NCBI GenBank assembly: GCA_964418425.1
Contig: CAYQLT010000005.1
Coordinates: 42,852-106,851 of the forward strand
Origin: CAYQLT01 sp964418425
Lineage (GTDB): Bacteria > Bacillota > Limnochordia > Limnochordales > Geochordaceae
DNA: 64,000 nt
Direction: 5' to 3'
The notes under the pieces were generated by a model. The model ran no database searches. It was not told where the DNA came from and saw only the letters and a list, made by a program, of their open reading frames with translations. This document shows, in pieces, positions 31,825 through 39,455 of the stretch. Position 1 is the first letter of the stretch. Each line of letters starts with the position of its first letter. The translations under genes and the position numbers were made by a program.

Positions 31825-32571
31825 ATGGGAGTCTCGGGTCGGGTTGCGGTGGTGACGGGTTCCGGACAGGGCATCGGGGAGGGCATCGCGCGGACGCTGG
31901 GCAGCGCCGGGGCCCGGGTGGTGGTCAACGACGTGGTGGCCGAGAGGGTGGACCGGGTGGTCCAGGAGCTGCGGGACTCGGGGATCGAGGCGGTGGGATC
32001 CGCGGCCGACGTGAGCACAAAAGACGGGGCGGAGTCCCTGATCCGCACCGCCCTGGAGCGCTTCGGGCGGGTGGACATCCTGGTCAACAACGCCGGCATC
32101 GCGAAGGACCGGTACCTGGCCAAGATGTCGGACGAGGAGTGGGACGACGTCCTTCGGGTCAACCTCAAGGGCCCGTTTTTGTGCTGCAGGGCGGCCGTCC
32201 CCCACATGATGGAGCAGCGCCACGGGCGAATCATCAACATCTCCTCCCGGGCGTGGCTGGGAGGCGTGGGCCAGGCCAACTACTCGGCCTCCAAGGGAGG
32301 GCTGGTCAGCCTGACGCGCACGCTCGCCCTGGAACTGGCCCGCTACCAGATCACGGCCAACTGCGTGGCGCCGGCGCTGGTGGACACCCCGCTGTTTCGC
32401 AGCCTGAAGGAGGACGTGCAGCAGCGCCTCACGCAGTCCGTTCCGATGGGCCGCATCGGCACGCCCCAGGACGTGGCGTGGGCGGTTTTGTTCTTCGCCT
32501 CGGACGAAAGCGCTTACGTCACCGGCCAGGTTCTGTACGTCTGCGGGGGGCGTAGCCTGGGATCGTACTGA
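31825..32571 (+). CDS. Short-chain dehydrogenase (BbsC/D-like 3-hydroxyacyl-CoA dehydrogenase)
   Basis: A 248-residue SDR: VVTGSGQGIGEGIA, NNAGIAKD, the catalytic S with YSASK, and VTGQVLYVCGGRSLG. It shares SRAWLGGVGQANY and LTRTLALELARY with the SDR at 10636-11382. In the bbs pathway two SDR subunits (BbsC, BbsD) oxidise 2-(hydroxyphenylmethyl)succinyl-CoA to benzoylsuccinyl-CoA; here one gene sits in the operon and the other may be the distant paralogue. ATG 31825 follows GGGGGGATGG, 20 bp after the hydratase stop. Confidence 0.8.
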   Translation: MGVSGRVAVVTGSGQGIGEGIARTLGSAGARVVVNDVVAERVDRVVQELRDSGIEAVGSAADVSTKDGAESLIRTALERFGRVDILVNNAGIAKDRYLAKMSDEEWDDVLRVNLKGPFLCCRAAVPHMMEQRHGRIINISSRAWLGGVGQANYSASKGGLVSLTRTLALELARYQITANCVAPALVDTPLFRSLKEDVQQRLTQSVPMGRIGTPQDVAWAVLFFASDESAYVTGQVLYVCGGRSLGSY

Positions 32572-32775
32572 GGTGTGGCACGCGGCGCCGGCAGGGGCGG
32601 CGCGACAGGCGGTCCCGTGCGGCACCGGCGGTGCCTCGATGGGCGGCCCGGGCAAGGGCGCGCCGGGCGGCCGCCGGCAGGTGTCGCCCGCCGGCCGGAG
32701 CAGGGGATAGGGGAAAGGGGGAAGAGGGCAGGGACCGGCGGCTCAGGGCCGGCCGTGGCGTTCCTGCCCGAACCG

Positions 32776-33330
32776 ATGCAGGCGTCGACGCCGCCGCACC
32801 TTCCGGAGCACCGGGCGGCCGGTCCGCCGGAAGGGTCGAAGGGTTCGGAGGACCGGCCGTCGGGTGGGCCCGAAGGGTCCAAGAGTTCCGAGGGCTGGGC
32901 ATCGTCGGGGCTTCCGGAGGGCTGGGTGCCGCTACAGCCGGGGTTGGTGCGCGTCGAGCACGGCCGGGCCCGGGTCGTGGCCGGCCGCTGCCGCTCTTGC
33001 GGGGCCCACTTCTTTCCAGCCCGCAAGGTGTGCGCGCGCTGCCTGGGGGACGCGATGGAGGAGGTTCCGCTCAGCTCCCGGGGGACGGTCTACACCTTTA
33101 CGGTGGTGCACCAATCGGTTCCCACCTTTGAAGTGCCCTACGTGCTGGTGTACGTGGATCTGCCCGAGGGCGTCCGGCTGCTCGGGCAGCTTGCCGGCTG
33201 CCCGTCCGAGCAGGTGAGGGTGGGCATGCCGGTGGAGCTGCACGTGGAGCCCGTCGGGTCCAGGTCCGACGGCACCACGGTGGTGGCATACCGCTTCCGG
33301 CCGGCTACGGGGGGTGCAGGCGATGCGTGA
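32776..33330 (+). CDS. DUF35 zinc-ribbon/OB-fold protein, thiolase partner (BbsA-like)
   Basis: A 184-residue protein whose last ~130 residues form a DUF35 unit: zinc ribbon CRSCGAHFFPARKVCARC, then an OB fold (GTVYTFTVVHQSVPTFEVPYVLVYVDLPEG, VRLLGQL, VGMPVELHVEP). Such proteins pair with SCP2-type thiolases; BbsA with BbsB is the known case, thiolysing benzoylsuccinyl-CoA. The N-terminal ~50 residues are low-complexity with PEGSK.SE repeats of 14-15 residues. The start is uncertain: ATG 32776 is the first good candidate, and the frame is open back to 32575. Its end overlaps the thiolase start. Confidence 0.8.
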   Translation: MQASTPPHLPEHRAAGPPEGSKGSEDRPSGGPEGSKSSEGWASSGLPEGWVPLQPGLVRVEHGRARVVAGRCRSCGAHFFPARKVCARCLGDAMEEVPLSSRGTVYTFTVVHQSVPTFEVPYVLVYVDLPEGVRLLGQLAGCPSEQVRVGMPVELHVEPVGSRSDGTTVVAYRFRPATGGAGDA

Positions 33331-34465
33331 CGTGTACGTGATCGGGGTGGGCATGACCCGCTTCGGCAAGCATCCCGACCGGGATGCCGTCGATCTCGGG
33401 GCCGAGGCGGTCCGGGAAGCCATCCGGGATGCGGGCGTCGACCCCAGGGCTATCCAGGCGGCGTACTGCGGGCACGTTTTCCAGGGGATGGTAACGGGGC
33501 AGCGGGTGTTGGCCCAGGTGGGATTGGCGGGTATCCCGCTGGCCAACGTGGAAAACGCCTGCAGCAGCGGCGCGACCGCCATTCGGGAGGGATACCTGGC
33601 CATCCGGGCCGGGGAGTACGACGTGGTGCTGGCTTTCGGGGTGGAGCACCTCACGTCCCGGTTTCGGGGGGCCCTTACCCCCGGCGAGGACGACCTGGAG
33701 GCGGCCCTGGGGCTGACCATGCCGGCCGTGTATGCGATGCGGGCGCGCCGTTACCTGGAGGACTTCGGGGCAAGCCGGGAGCAGCTGGCCATGATCTCGG
33801 TGAAAAACAAGCGCAACGCCGCCCTCAACCCCTACGCGCAGTTTCAAAAGCCGGTGAGCCTGGAGGAGGTGCTGGCCTCCCGCCCTATCGCCGAGCCCCT
33901 GCGGCTTTTGGACTGCTCGCCGGTCAGCGACGGTGCGGCGGCGGCCATCCTGTGCAGCGAGGCGGCCGTGCGGCGGCTGGGCCGGGGGCGGGCGGTGCGG
34001 CTGGCCGCCTCGGCCCTTCGCACGGGCGAGGTGGAGGTGGAGCCGCAACCGATGACGTTTGAGCCTCTGACCCGCAAGACGGCCACCGACGCCTTCGAGC
34101 GGGCCGGGGTGAGCCCCGAGGACGTGGACTTCGCGGAGGTGCACGACTGCTTCAGCATCGCCGAGGCGCTGCGGGTGGAAGGGCTGGGCCTGTTTGAGCC
34201 CGGCACCTACCTGGCGGCGGTCGAGCGGGGCGAGGCGGACATCGGCGGCCGGCGGCCCATCAACCCCAGCGGGGGCCTGCTGGGCAAGGGCCACCCCCTG
34301 GGGGCGACCGGGGTGGCGCAGGTGGTGGAGCTGGTGCGCCAGCTGCGGGGCGAAGCCGGCCAGCGGCAGATAGAGGGGGCGAAGGTCGGGGTGGCGCACT
34401 GCCGGGGCGGCAAGGCCGCCGGGGTCGAGGGCGCCGCCTGCACGGTGCAGATCTTGACCCGCTGA
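33323..34465 (+). CDS. Thiolase, SCP2/BbsB type
   Basis: A 380-residue thiolase-fold enzyme: nucleophilic cysteine in ENACSSGATAI (residue ~80), HDCFSIAEAL, histidine in GLLGKGHPLGATG, and a C-terminal HCRGGKAAG. The HDCF and DUF35-partner features mark the SCP2-like branch rather than acetoacetyl-CoA thiolases. By analogy with BbsAB it would cleave benzoylsuccinyl-CoA with CoA to benzoyl-CoA and succinyl-CoA, directly feeding the benzoyl-CoA reductase encoded at 3.3-7.6 kb. ATG 33323 lies 7 bases past GGGGGGTG and overlaps the DUF35 stop. Confidence 0.83.
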   Translation: MRDVYVIGVGMTRFGKHPDRDAVDLGAEAVREAIRDAGVDPRAIQAAYCGHVFQGMVTGQRVLAQVGLAGIPLANVENACSSGATAIREGYLAIRAGEYDVVLAFGVEHLTSRFRGALTPGEDDLEAALGLTMPAVYAMRARRYLEDFGASREQLAMISVKNKRNAALNPYAQFQKPVSLEEVLASRPIAEPLRLLDCSPVSDGAAAAILCSEAAVRRLGRGRAVRLAASALRTGEVEVEPQPMTFEPLTRKTATDAFERAGVSPEDVDFAEVHDCFSIAEALRVEGLGLFEPGTYLAAVERGEADIGGRRPINPSGGLLGKGHPLGATGVAQVVELVRQLRGEAGQRQIEGAKVGVAHCRGGKAAGVEGAACTVQILTR

Positions 34466-34531
34466 ACACGAAGAGGCTTGGTTCGCCGAGGTGACGGGAG
34501 CGCTCGGCGAGCGGGGTGGGGGCGGCCGGCC

Positions 34532-35671
34532 ATGCAGCGGCAGATTCCCGTTCGGTTCGTGCTGATGCGAGGGGGAACCAGCAAGGCGGTCTTCCTGAGG
34601 GCGGCCGACCTTCCCCGGGAGCCGGCGGCCAGGGATCGGGTGATCCTCTCCATCTTCGGAAGCCCCGACCCGCGGCAGATCGACGGCCTGGGCGGCGCGG
34701 ACATCCTGACCAGCAAGGTGGCCATCATCGGGCCGCCGGGGCGGCCGGATGCGGACCTCGACTACACCTTCGGGCAGGTCAGCATCCGCGAGCCGGTGGT
34801 GGACTACGACATCAACTGCGGCAACATCTCGGCGGCCGTGGGCGTGTATGCGGTGGAGGAGGGGCTGGTGCACGTCCGCGAGCCGGTGACCCGGGTTCGC
34901 ATCCACAACACCAACACCGGCCGGGTGCTGGTGGCCGAGGTGCCCGTGGCGGATGGGGCGGCGCAGGTGGAGGGCGACTTCGCCATCGACGGGGTGCCCG
35001 GCACAGGGGCCCGGATCCTGCTCGACTACCGGGAGACCGCCGGGGGGGCCACGGGGTCGCTACTGCCCACCGGCCACCCGGTGGACGAGCTGGAGGTGCC
35101 CGAGCTGGGGCGGCGGGTGGCGGTGAGCCTGGTGGACATCGCCAACCTGTGCGCGTTCGTCCGGGCCGACAGCGTCGGGTGGAAGGGTACGGAGGGGCCG
35201 GGGGAGCTGGACGGCGGCGCCGTGGCGGGCCTGATGGCCATCAAGGCGGCGGCGGCGCGCCGGGTCGGGCTTCCCCCGGACGGGCTTGTGCCCATCCTGA
35301 CGGTGGTGAGCCCGCCGGCGGCGTACGTGAGCTACGCGACAGGGCAGGTGGTGGCGGCCGACGAACTGAGCCTGGTGGCCCGGGTGGTGGCGGGCCGGCC
35401 TGCCACCATGCACAAGGCCTTCCCCGGCACGGCGTCCATCTGCACCGCGGTGGCCGCCCGGCTACCCGGCACCGTCCCCTTCGAGGTGGCCCGCCAGAAG
35501 CCCCCGGATGTGGTAACCATCGGCCATCCCAGCGGCACCCTGCCCGTCTGGGTGCGCCTGCGCGGGGACGGCGGCACCTGGCGGGTGGAGCAGGCGGCCT
35601 ACGCCCGAACGGCGCGCAGGTTGGCCGAGGGCTACACCTTCGTGCGCCGCAGCATCTGGCCCGGGGCCTGA
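34532..35671 (+). CDS. PrpF/methylitaconate-isomerase family protein
   Basis: A 379-residue protein with FVLMRGGTSKAVFL at the N-terminus, VDYDINCGNISAAVGVYAVEEGL, and GTASICTAVAARLPGT. These are standard for the PrpF branch of the diaminopimelate-epimerase fold (2-methylaconitate isomerase, methylitaconate delta-isomerase, oxalomesaconate tautomerase). Such enzymes shift a double bond in 2-substituted fumarate/itaconate acids without CoA. As last gene of an operon that begins with a LeuCD-type dehydratase, it could interconvert benzylmaleate and phenylitaconate. ATG 34532 has GGGGTGGGGGCGG upstream and lies 66 bp from the thiolase. Confidence 0.83.
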   Translation: MQRQIPVRFVLMRGGTSKAVFLRAADLPREPAARDRVILSIFGSPDPRQIDGLGGADILTSKVAIIGPPGRPDADLDYTFGQVSIREPVVDYDINCGNISAAVGVYAVEEGLVHVREPVTRVRIHNTNTGRVLVAEVPVADGAAQVEGDFAIDGVPGTGARILLDYRETAGGATGSLLPTGHPVDELEVPELGRRVAVSLVDIANLCAFVRADSVGWKGTEGPGELDGGAVAGLMAIKAAAARRVGLPPDGLVPILTVVSPPAAYVSYATGQVVAADELSLVARVVAGRPATMHKAFPGTASICTAVAARLPGTVPFEVARQKPPDVVTIGHPSGTLPVWVRLRGDGGTWRVEQAAYARTARRLAEGYTFVRRSIWPGA

Positions 35672-35737
35672 GCGCCATCCTTCACCCGGTCTCGTGGCAG
35701 CGGCCCCGGGCGCGGCCGCAGGATCCGGCGCGGGAGA

Positions 35738-35743
35738 TATAAT
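35738..35743 (+). promoter_or_regulatory. Consensus -10 element TATAAT upstream of the DUF4058 gene
   Basis: A perfect TATAAT stands out in GC-rich surroundings 70 bp before the DUF4058 start. No good -35 lies 16-18 bp upstream, so an activator or extended contacts may be needed. Confidence 0.45.
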
Positions 35744-35812
35744 GGGCTCGCCGGCAGCGGGACGGCCATTGCTTGCGACAGGATGCTGCCCGCGACAGTA
35801 GGTGAGACGTAG

Positions 35813-36523
35813 GTGGACGGGGGCCGGCTGCGCCTTGACCCGAGGCTTGAGCGACAGGGGCTGTGGCATGACTTTCATGTCCGCTTTGTGGTGGCCCTGG
35901 CCAACCACCTGTCGGAGGAGCTGGCGCCGCGCTATGTGGCCGTGGTGGAAGAGCGCGTGTACCTGGCCGTGGAGCACACGGTGCCACGGCTGGTGCGGCC
36001 TGATGTAGGGGTAACCCAACGCTCCGACAGACCGCTCTTTGAGCAGGCCGCCCAACGAGCTCGTTCCGCTACCGCGACGCAGCCGATCATCGTTCCGGTG
36101 GCCGTCCGCGAGGAGATCCGGGAGCGCTCTGTCGCCATTCGGACTCCAGCGGGTCAGCTTGTCGGAAGCCTTGAAATCCTTTCGCCCAACAACAAGAGGC
36201 CGGGGCACGAGGGGCGCCGCTCGTACCTGCAAAAGCGCGAGCAGATTCTGTCCGCGGGCATCCATCTGGTGGAGATGGATTTCCTGCTCGGCGGCGAACG
36301 GATGCCCCTGGCTACAGATTGGCCGGCGTGCGACCGGGCGGTTCTCGTGGTTCGGGCCCACCGACTGCACGCCGGCGAACTGTATCCCTTCGATGTGGAT
36401 GACCCCCTGCCCACGGTGGCGCTGCCGCTACTTGACCCCGACCCCGACTACCCCCTTGCCCTGCAGCCCATCCTCGAGGGGGTCTGGCGCGCAGCCCGCT
36501 ACGACGTGCTGCTGGGGCTGTGA
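35813..36523 (+). CDS. DUF4058 family protein, N-terminally short
   Basis: A 236-residue protein recognised by WHDFHVRFVVALANHLSEELAPRYVAVVEERVYL, ARSATATQPIIVPV, LVGSLEILSPNNKRPGHEGRRSYLQKREQIL and HLVEMDFLLGGERMPL. It fits DUF4058 but lacks the usual opening PSPFPGMDPYLE. The SPxNKR....Y..KR pattern recalls nuclease-like folds, but the family's function is unknown. Start GTG 35813 is tentative. The 3' end lies in a repeated segment. Confidence 0.7.
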   Translation: MDGGRLRLDPRLERQGLWHDFHVRFVVALANHLSEELAPRYVAVVEERVYLAVEHTVPRLVRPDVGVTQRSDRPLFEQAAQRARSATATQPIIVPVAVREEIRERSVAIRTPAGQLVGSLEILSPNNKRPGHEGRRSYLQKREQILSAGIHLVEMDFLLGGERMPLATDWPACDRAVLVVRAHRLHAGELYPFDVDDPLPTVALPLLDPDPDYPLALQPILEGVWRAARYDVLLGL

Positions 36524-36588
36524 GGCGGCGGCACCTGCTGGGGGTGTGAAGCGGCGGAAGGTGCTGGGCGTGTGAAGGGGCGTCGGCG
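36511..36588. repeat. Three imperfect 26-bp repeats at the 3' end of the DUF4058 gene
   Basis: Units start at 36511, 36537 and 36563 and each begins GCTGGG, with TGTGA shortly after. The first unit holds the real stop codon. Read in register, each later unit again encodes the last residues (LLG/VLG) and a TGA, so the gene end appears to have been tandemly copied. The array fills most of the gap to galT. Confidence 0.6.
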
Positions 36589-36635
36589 GAACACGAGGCG
36601 GCGGTGCGGCTGCGAAGCGGGGGCAGGGGGAAAGG

Positions 36636-37952
36636 ATGATCCGGGCATGTCATGGGCTGCGAGGCGTTGGCGGCATGCAGGGCGCTCCAGGGCCTTGCGG
36701 CTCCACGGTCCCGTGCACGGATGCCCGGGCAACCCCCTCCGGGGAAGGCTCTGCGACGGCCCCGCCGGGCGGGTGGCCTCGGGTAAGCCTGCAAGTCCGC
36801 CGCGAGCAAAGGGCGGACGGGCGCTACCTTGTCCTCTATCGCGTGCACGGCCCAAGCACAGCTGCGGAATTGGGGCGAGAGGTACAGCAGGCCGGACCTG
36901 AGCCGGCAGGCGTCGCGCCCGCCGGGCCGCCTGCAGCCGGCGACCACCGGGGGGAGCTTCGCTGGCATCCCCTCCTGGGTCAGTGGGTGGTGGTGGCCGC
37001 CCACCGCCAGGAACGCACCTACAAGCCCCCCGCCGAGTATTGCCCGCTGTGCCCGACCCGGGACCCGAACCAGCCCACCGAGATCCCCGACGAGCCCTTC
37101 GACGTGGCCGTTTTTGAAAACCGCTTCCCGGCGCTGGTGCGCACACCGCCTGTGCCCGGGGCGCCTGCCGGCCGGCTGTGGCCGGTTCGCCCGGCCCGGG
37201 GCGTCTGCGAGGTGGTTGTCTACTCCCCCGACCACGAGCGCTCTCTGGGCGAGCAGCCGCTGGAGCAGATCCGGGCCCTGGTGGAGGTGTGGGCCGAGCG
37301 CTATCGGGAGCTGGGCGCTCATCCCTTCGTGCGCTACGTGATGATCTTCGAAAACCGGGGCGACGCGGTGGGCGTCACGCTGCACCACCCGCACGGGCAG
37401 ATCTACGCGTTTCCTTTCGTTCCCCCGATACCCCGGCGGGAGCTTGTGCGCTCCCGCCGCCACCTTCAGCGCACCGGCCGCTGCCTGCTCTGCGACGTGC
37501 TGGCCCACGAGCTGACAGGTCCCGAGGACCGGACCGTGGTGCGCGGCGAGGGGTTCGTGGCCTTCGTGCCGTTTTTCGCCCGCTTTCCCTTCGAGACCAT
37601 GGTGGCGCCCCTGCAGCACGTGGCAAGCCTGGAGGAGCTCACCTCCGACGGCCGCTGGCAGCTGGCCTCGGTGCTCAAACCGCTGCTTGTGGCTTACGAC
37701 GCCCTGTTTGGCTTCAAGCTCCCCTACATGATGGTGATGCACCAGGCTCCCACCGACCGCCCGGCCGGCGGCTACCCGGAGTGCCATTTCCACCTGGAGT
37801 TCCTGCCGTTGCAAAGAAGTGCCAGCCGGCTCAAGTACCTGGCGGGCAGCGAGTCGGGGGCCGGCACCTTCATCACCGACATGACACCCGAGGAGATGGC
37901 CGAGCGGCTGCGCAAGGTGCTCGCCTCACTGCGGGAGACGGAGGCGACCTGA
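36636..37952 (+). CDS. galT: Galactose-1-phosphate uridylyltransferase
   Basis: A 438-residue protein of the GalT family. Features are WHPLLGQWVVVAAHRQERTYKPP, CPLC and CLLC zinc pairs, FENRFPAL, and the nucleophile motif HHPHGQIYAFPF, where the central histidine carries UMP. The C-terminal half has MMVMHQAP and HFHLEFLPL. It exchanges galactose-1-phosphate with UDP-glucose. The first ~105 residues are not homologous and low-complexity, so a later start is possible; ATG 36636 has GGGGGAAAGG directly upstream. It overlaps galK (TGATG). No galE is visible. Confidence 0.87.
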   Translation: MIRACHGLRGVGGMQGAPGPCGSTVPCTDARATPSGEGSATAPPGGWPRVSLQVRREQRADGRYLVLYRVHGPSTAAELGREVQQAGPEPAGVAPAGPPAAGDHRGELRWHPLLGQWVVVAAHRQERTYKPPAEYCPLCPTRDPNQPTEIPDEPFDVAVFENRFPALVRTPPVPGAPAGRLWPVRPARGVCEVVVYSPDHERSLGEQPLEQIRALVEVWAERYRELGAHPFVRYVMIFENRGDAVGVTLHHPHGQIYAFPFVPPIPRRELVRSRRHLQRTGRCLLCDVLAHELTGPEDRTVVRGEGFVAFVPFFARFPFETMVAPLQHVASLEELTSDGRWQLASVLKPLLVAYDALFGFKLPYMMVMHQAPTDRPAGGYPECHFHLEFLPLQRSASRLKYLAGSESGAGTFITDMTPEEMAERLRKVLASLRETEAT

Positions 37953-39367
37953 TGGAGCGTGGGCATGGCACCGGCGGCGCCGACGCGGGGAGGGGCGGCA
38001 CGCCCGCGGCGGCGGGGCAAACCGCACACGGGTCGCTGCCGGCGGCGGCGCAAACCGGGCAGGGCCGCAGCGCAGCCGACCTGCCGGAACCAGCTTTGCG
38101 GGCAGCGCAGGCGTTTCGCCGGGTGTTCGGACGGGACCCCGAGGCCGTGGCCGCCGCGCCGGGCCGGGTGAACCTCATCGGAGAGCACACCGACTACACG
38201 GGCGGTTTCGTGCTGCCCGTAGCCATCGACCGGGCGGTGGCGGTGGCCGGGGCCCGCCGCCCGGATCGCAGCGTGCACGTTTACTCGCTTCAATACGGGC
38301 AAAGGGCGGCCTTCGAGATCGACGCCTTGACAGAGCTGCCCGCCGGCTTCTCCGGCGACCCGGCCGCCCGGGGGGCCGGGGATCCGGTGCAGGGGGCTGG
38401 CGACCCGGCCCGGGGGGCGGCGCGCCGGCAGCGCGAGGCCTCCTGGGTGGCCTACGTGGAGGGCGTCTGGTGGGCCCTGGGCGATTTGGGCCACCGGCTT
38501 CCCGGCGCCGACCTGGCCGTCGCGGGTGACGTGCCCCTGGGGGCGGGGCTGTCATCGTCGGCCGCGGTGGAGATGGCCTGCGTGATGATCGCCGCGGCCC
38601 TGGGCGGTCTCGAGCTGGATCCCCTGGCGGCCATCCGGGCGGCCCACCGGGCCGAGAACGAGTTCGTCGGCGTGCGCTGCGGGATCATGGATCAGTTCGT
38701 CGCCTGCCTGGCCCGCCGGGGCCACGCCCTCTTCCTCGACACGGACGGCCTGGGCTTCCAGTACGTGCCGCTGCCGCCGCAGGCGGCGCTGGTGGTGACG
38801 GATACCGGGCAGCGGCGAGAGCTGGCGGGCTCCGGCTATAACCGCCGCCGCGAAGAATGCGAGCAGGCTCTGGCGCTGGCCCGTCGCCACCTTTCCGGAT
38901 GGAGGCTGGTGCGGGAACTGGACGGGCGCTCGCTTCAGGCACTGCGGCCCCACATGCCGGAGGTCTTGTGGAACCGCCTGTCGCACCTGGTGGAGGAGAA
39001 CGCCCGGGTCCAGCAGGCGGTGCAGGCCCTTCGCGCTTCGGACCTGAAGGGCTTTGGCGAGCTGATGAACGCATCCCACGAAAGCCTTCGCAACCAGTTC
39101 GAGGTGAGTTCGCCCGCCCTGGACGAGGCGGTAGCCATCGCCCGGGCGGTGCCGGGTGTGCTGGGGGCACGGATGACCGGCGCCGGGTTTGGCGGGTGCA
39201 CGGTGAGTCTGGCGCTGCGGGAGAGCGTGGATCGGCTTGTGGCGGCGCTGCGGGAAGAGTATCCCCGGAGAATGGGGCAAGTGCCGCAGGTCTGGGTGGT
39301 GGAGGCCAGCGACGGTGCGCGGCGGCTCGACGTACCTCCGGATGCGGGGGACGGGGACGGCCCCTGA
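37952..39367 (+). CDS. galK: Galactokinase
   Basis: A 471-residue GHMP kinase with the galactokinase signature GRVNLIGEHTDYTGGFVLP (residues ~70-88), ATP loop VPLGAGLSSSAAVEMA, NEFVGVRCGIMDQF, and GARMTGAGFGGCT near the end. It phosphorylates galactose at C1. It is longer than usual (~380-400) due to an N-terminal ~55-residue low-complexity tail and an insert with repeated GDPA/GAGDP around residue 140. GGAGG precedes ATG 37952. Confidence 0.9.
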   Translation: MERGHGTGGADAGRGGTPAAAGQTAHGSLPAAAQTGQGRSAADLPEPALRAAQAFRRVFGRDPEAVAAAPGRVNLIGEHTDYTGGFVLPVAIDRAVAVAGARRPDRSVHVYSLQYGQRAAFEIDALTELPAGFSGDPAARGAGDPVQGAGDPARGAARRQREASWVAYVEGVWWALGDLGHRLPGADLAVAGDVPLGAGLSSSAAVEMACVMIAAALGGLELDPLAAIRAAHRAENEFVGVRCGIMDQFVACLARRGHALFLDTDGLGFQYVPLPPQAALVVTDTGQRRELAGSGYNRRREECEQALALARRHLSGWRLVRELDGRSLQALRPHMPEVLWNRLSHLVEENARVQQAVQALRASDLKGFGELMNASHESLRNQFEVSSPALDEAVAIARAVPGVLGARMTGAGFGGCTVSLALRESVDRLVAALREEYPRRMGQVPQVWVVEASDGARRLDVPPDAGDGDGP

Positions 39368-39455
39368 GCGGCAGGGGGCTGCCCGGCCGGCGTCGAAGAG
39401 ACGGGCTCGCAAACGGTTCTGCAATGCCTATCCGGGTGCGCGAGGGGGCTGGGCC

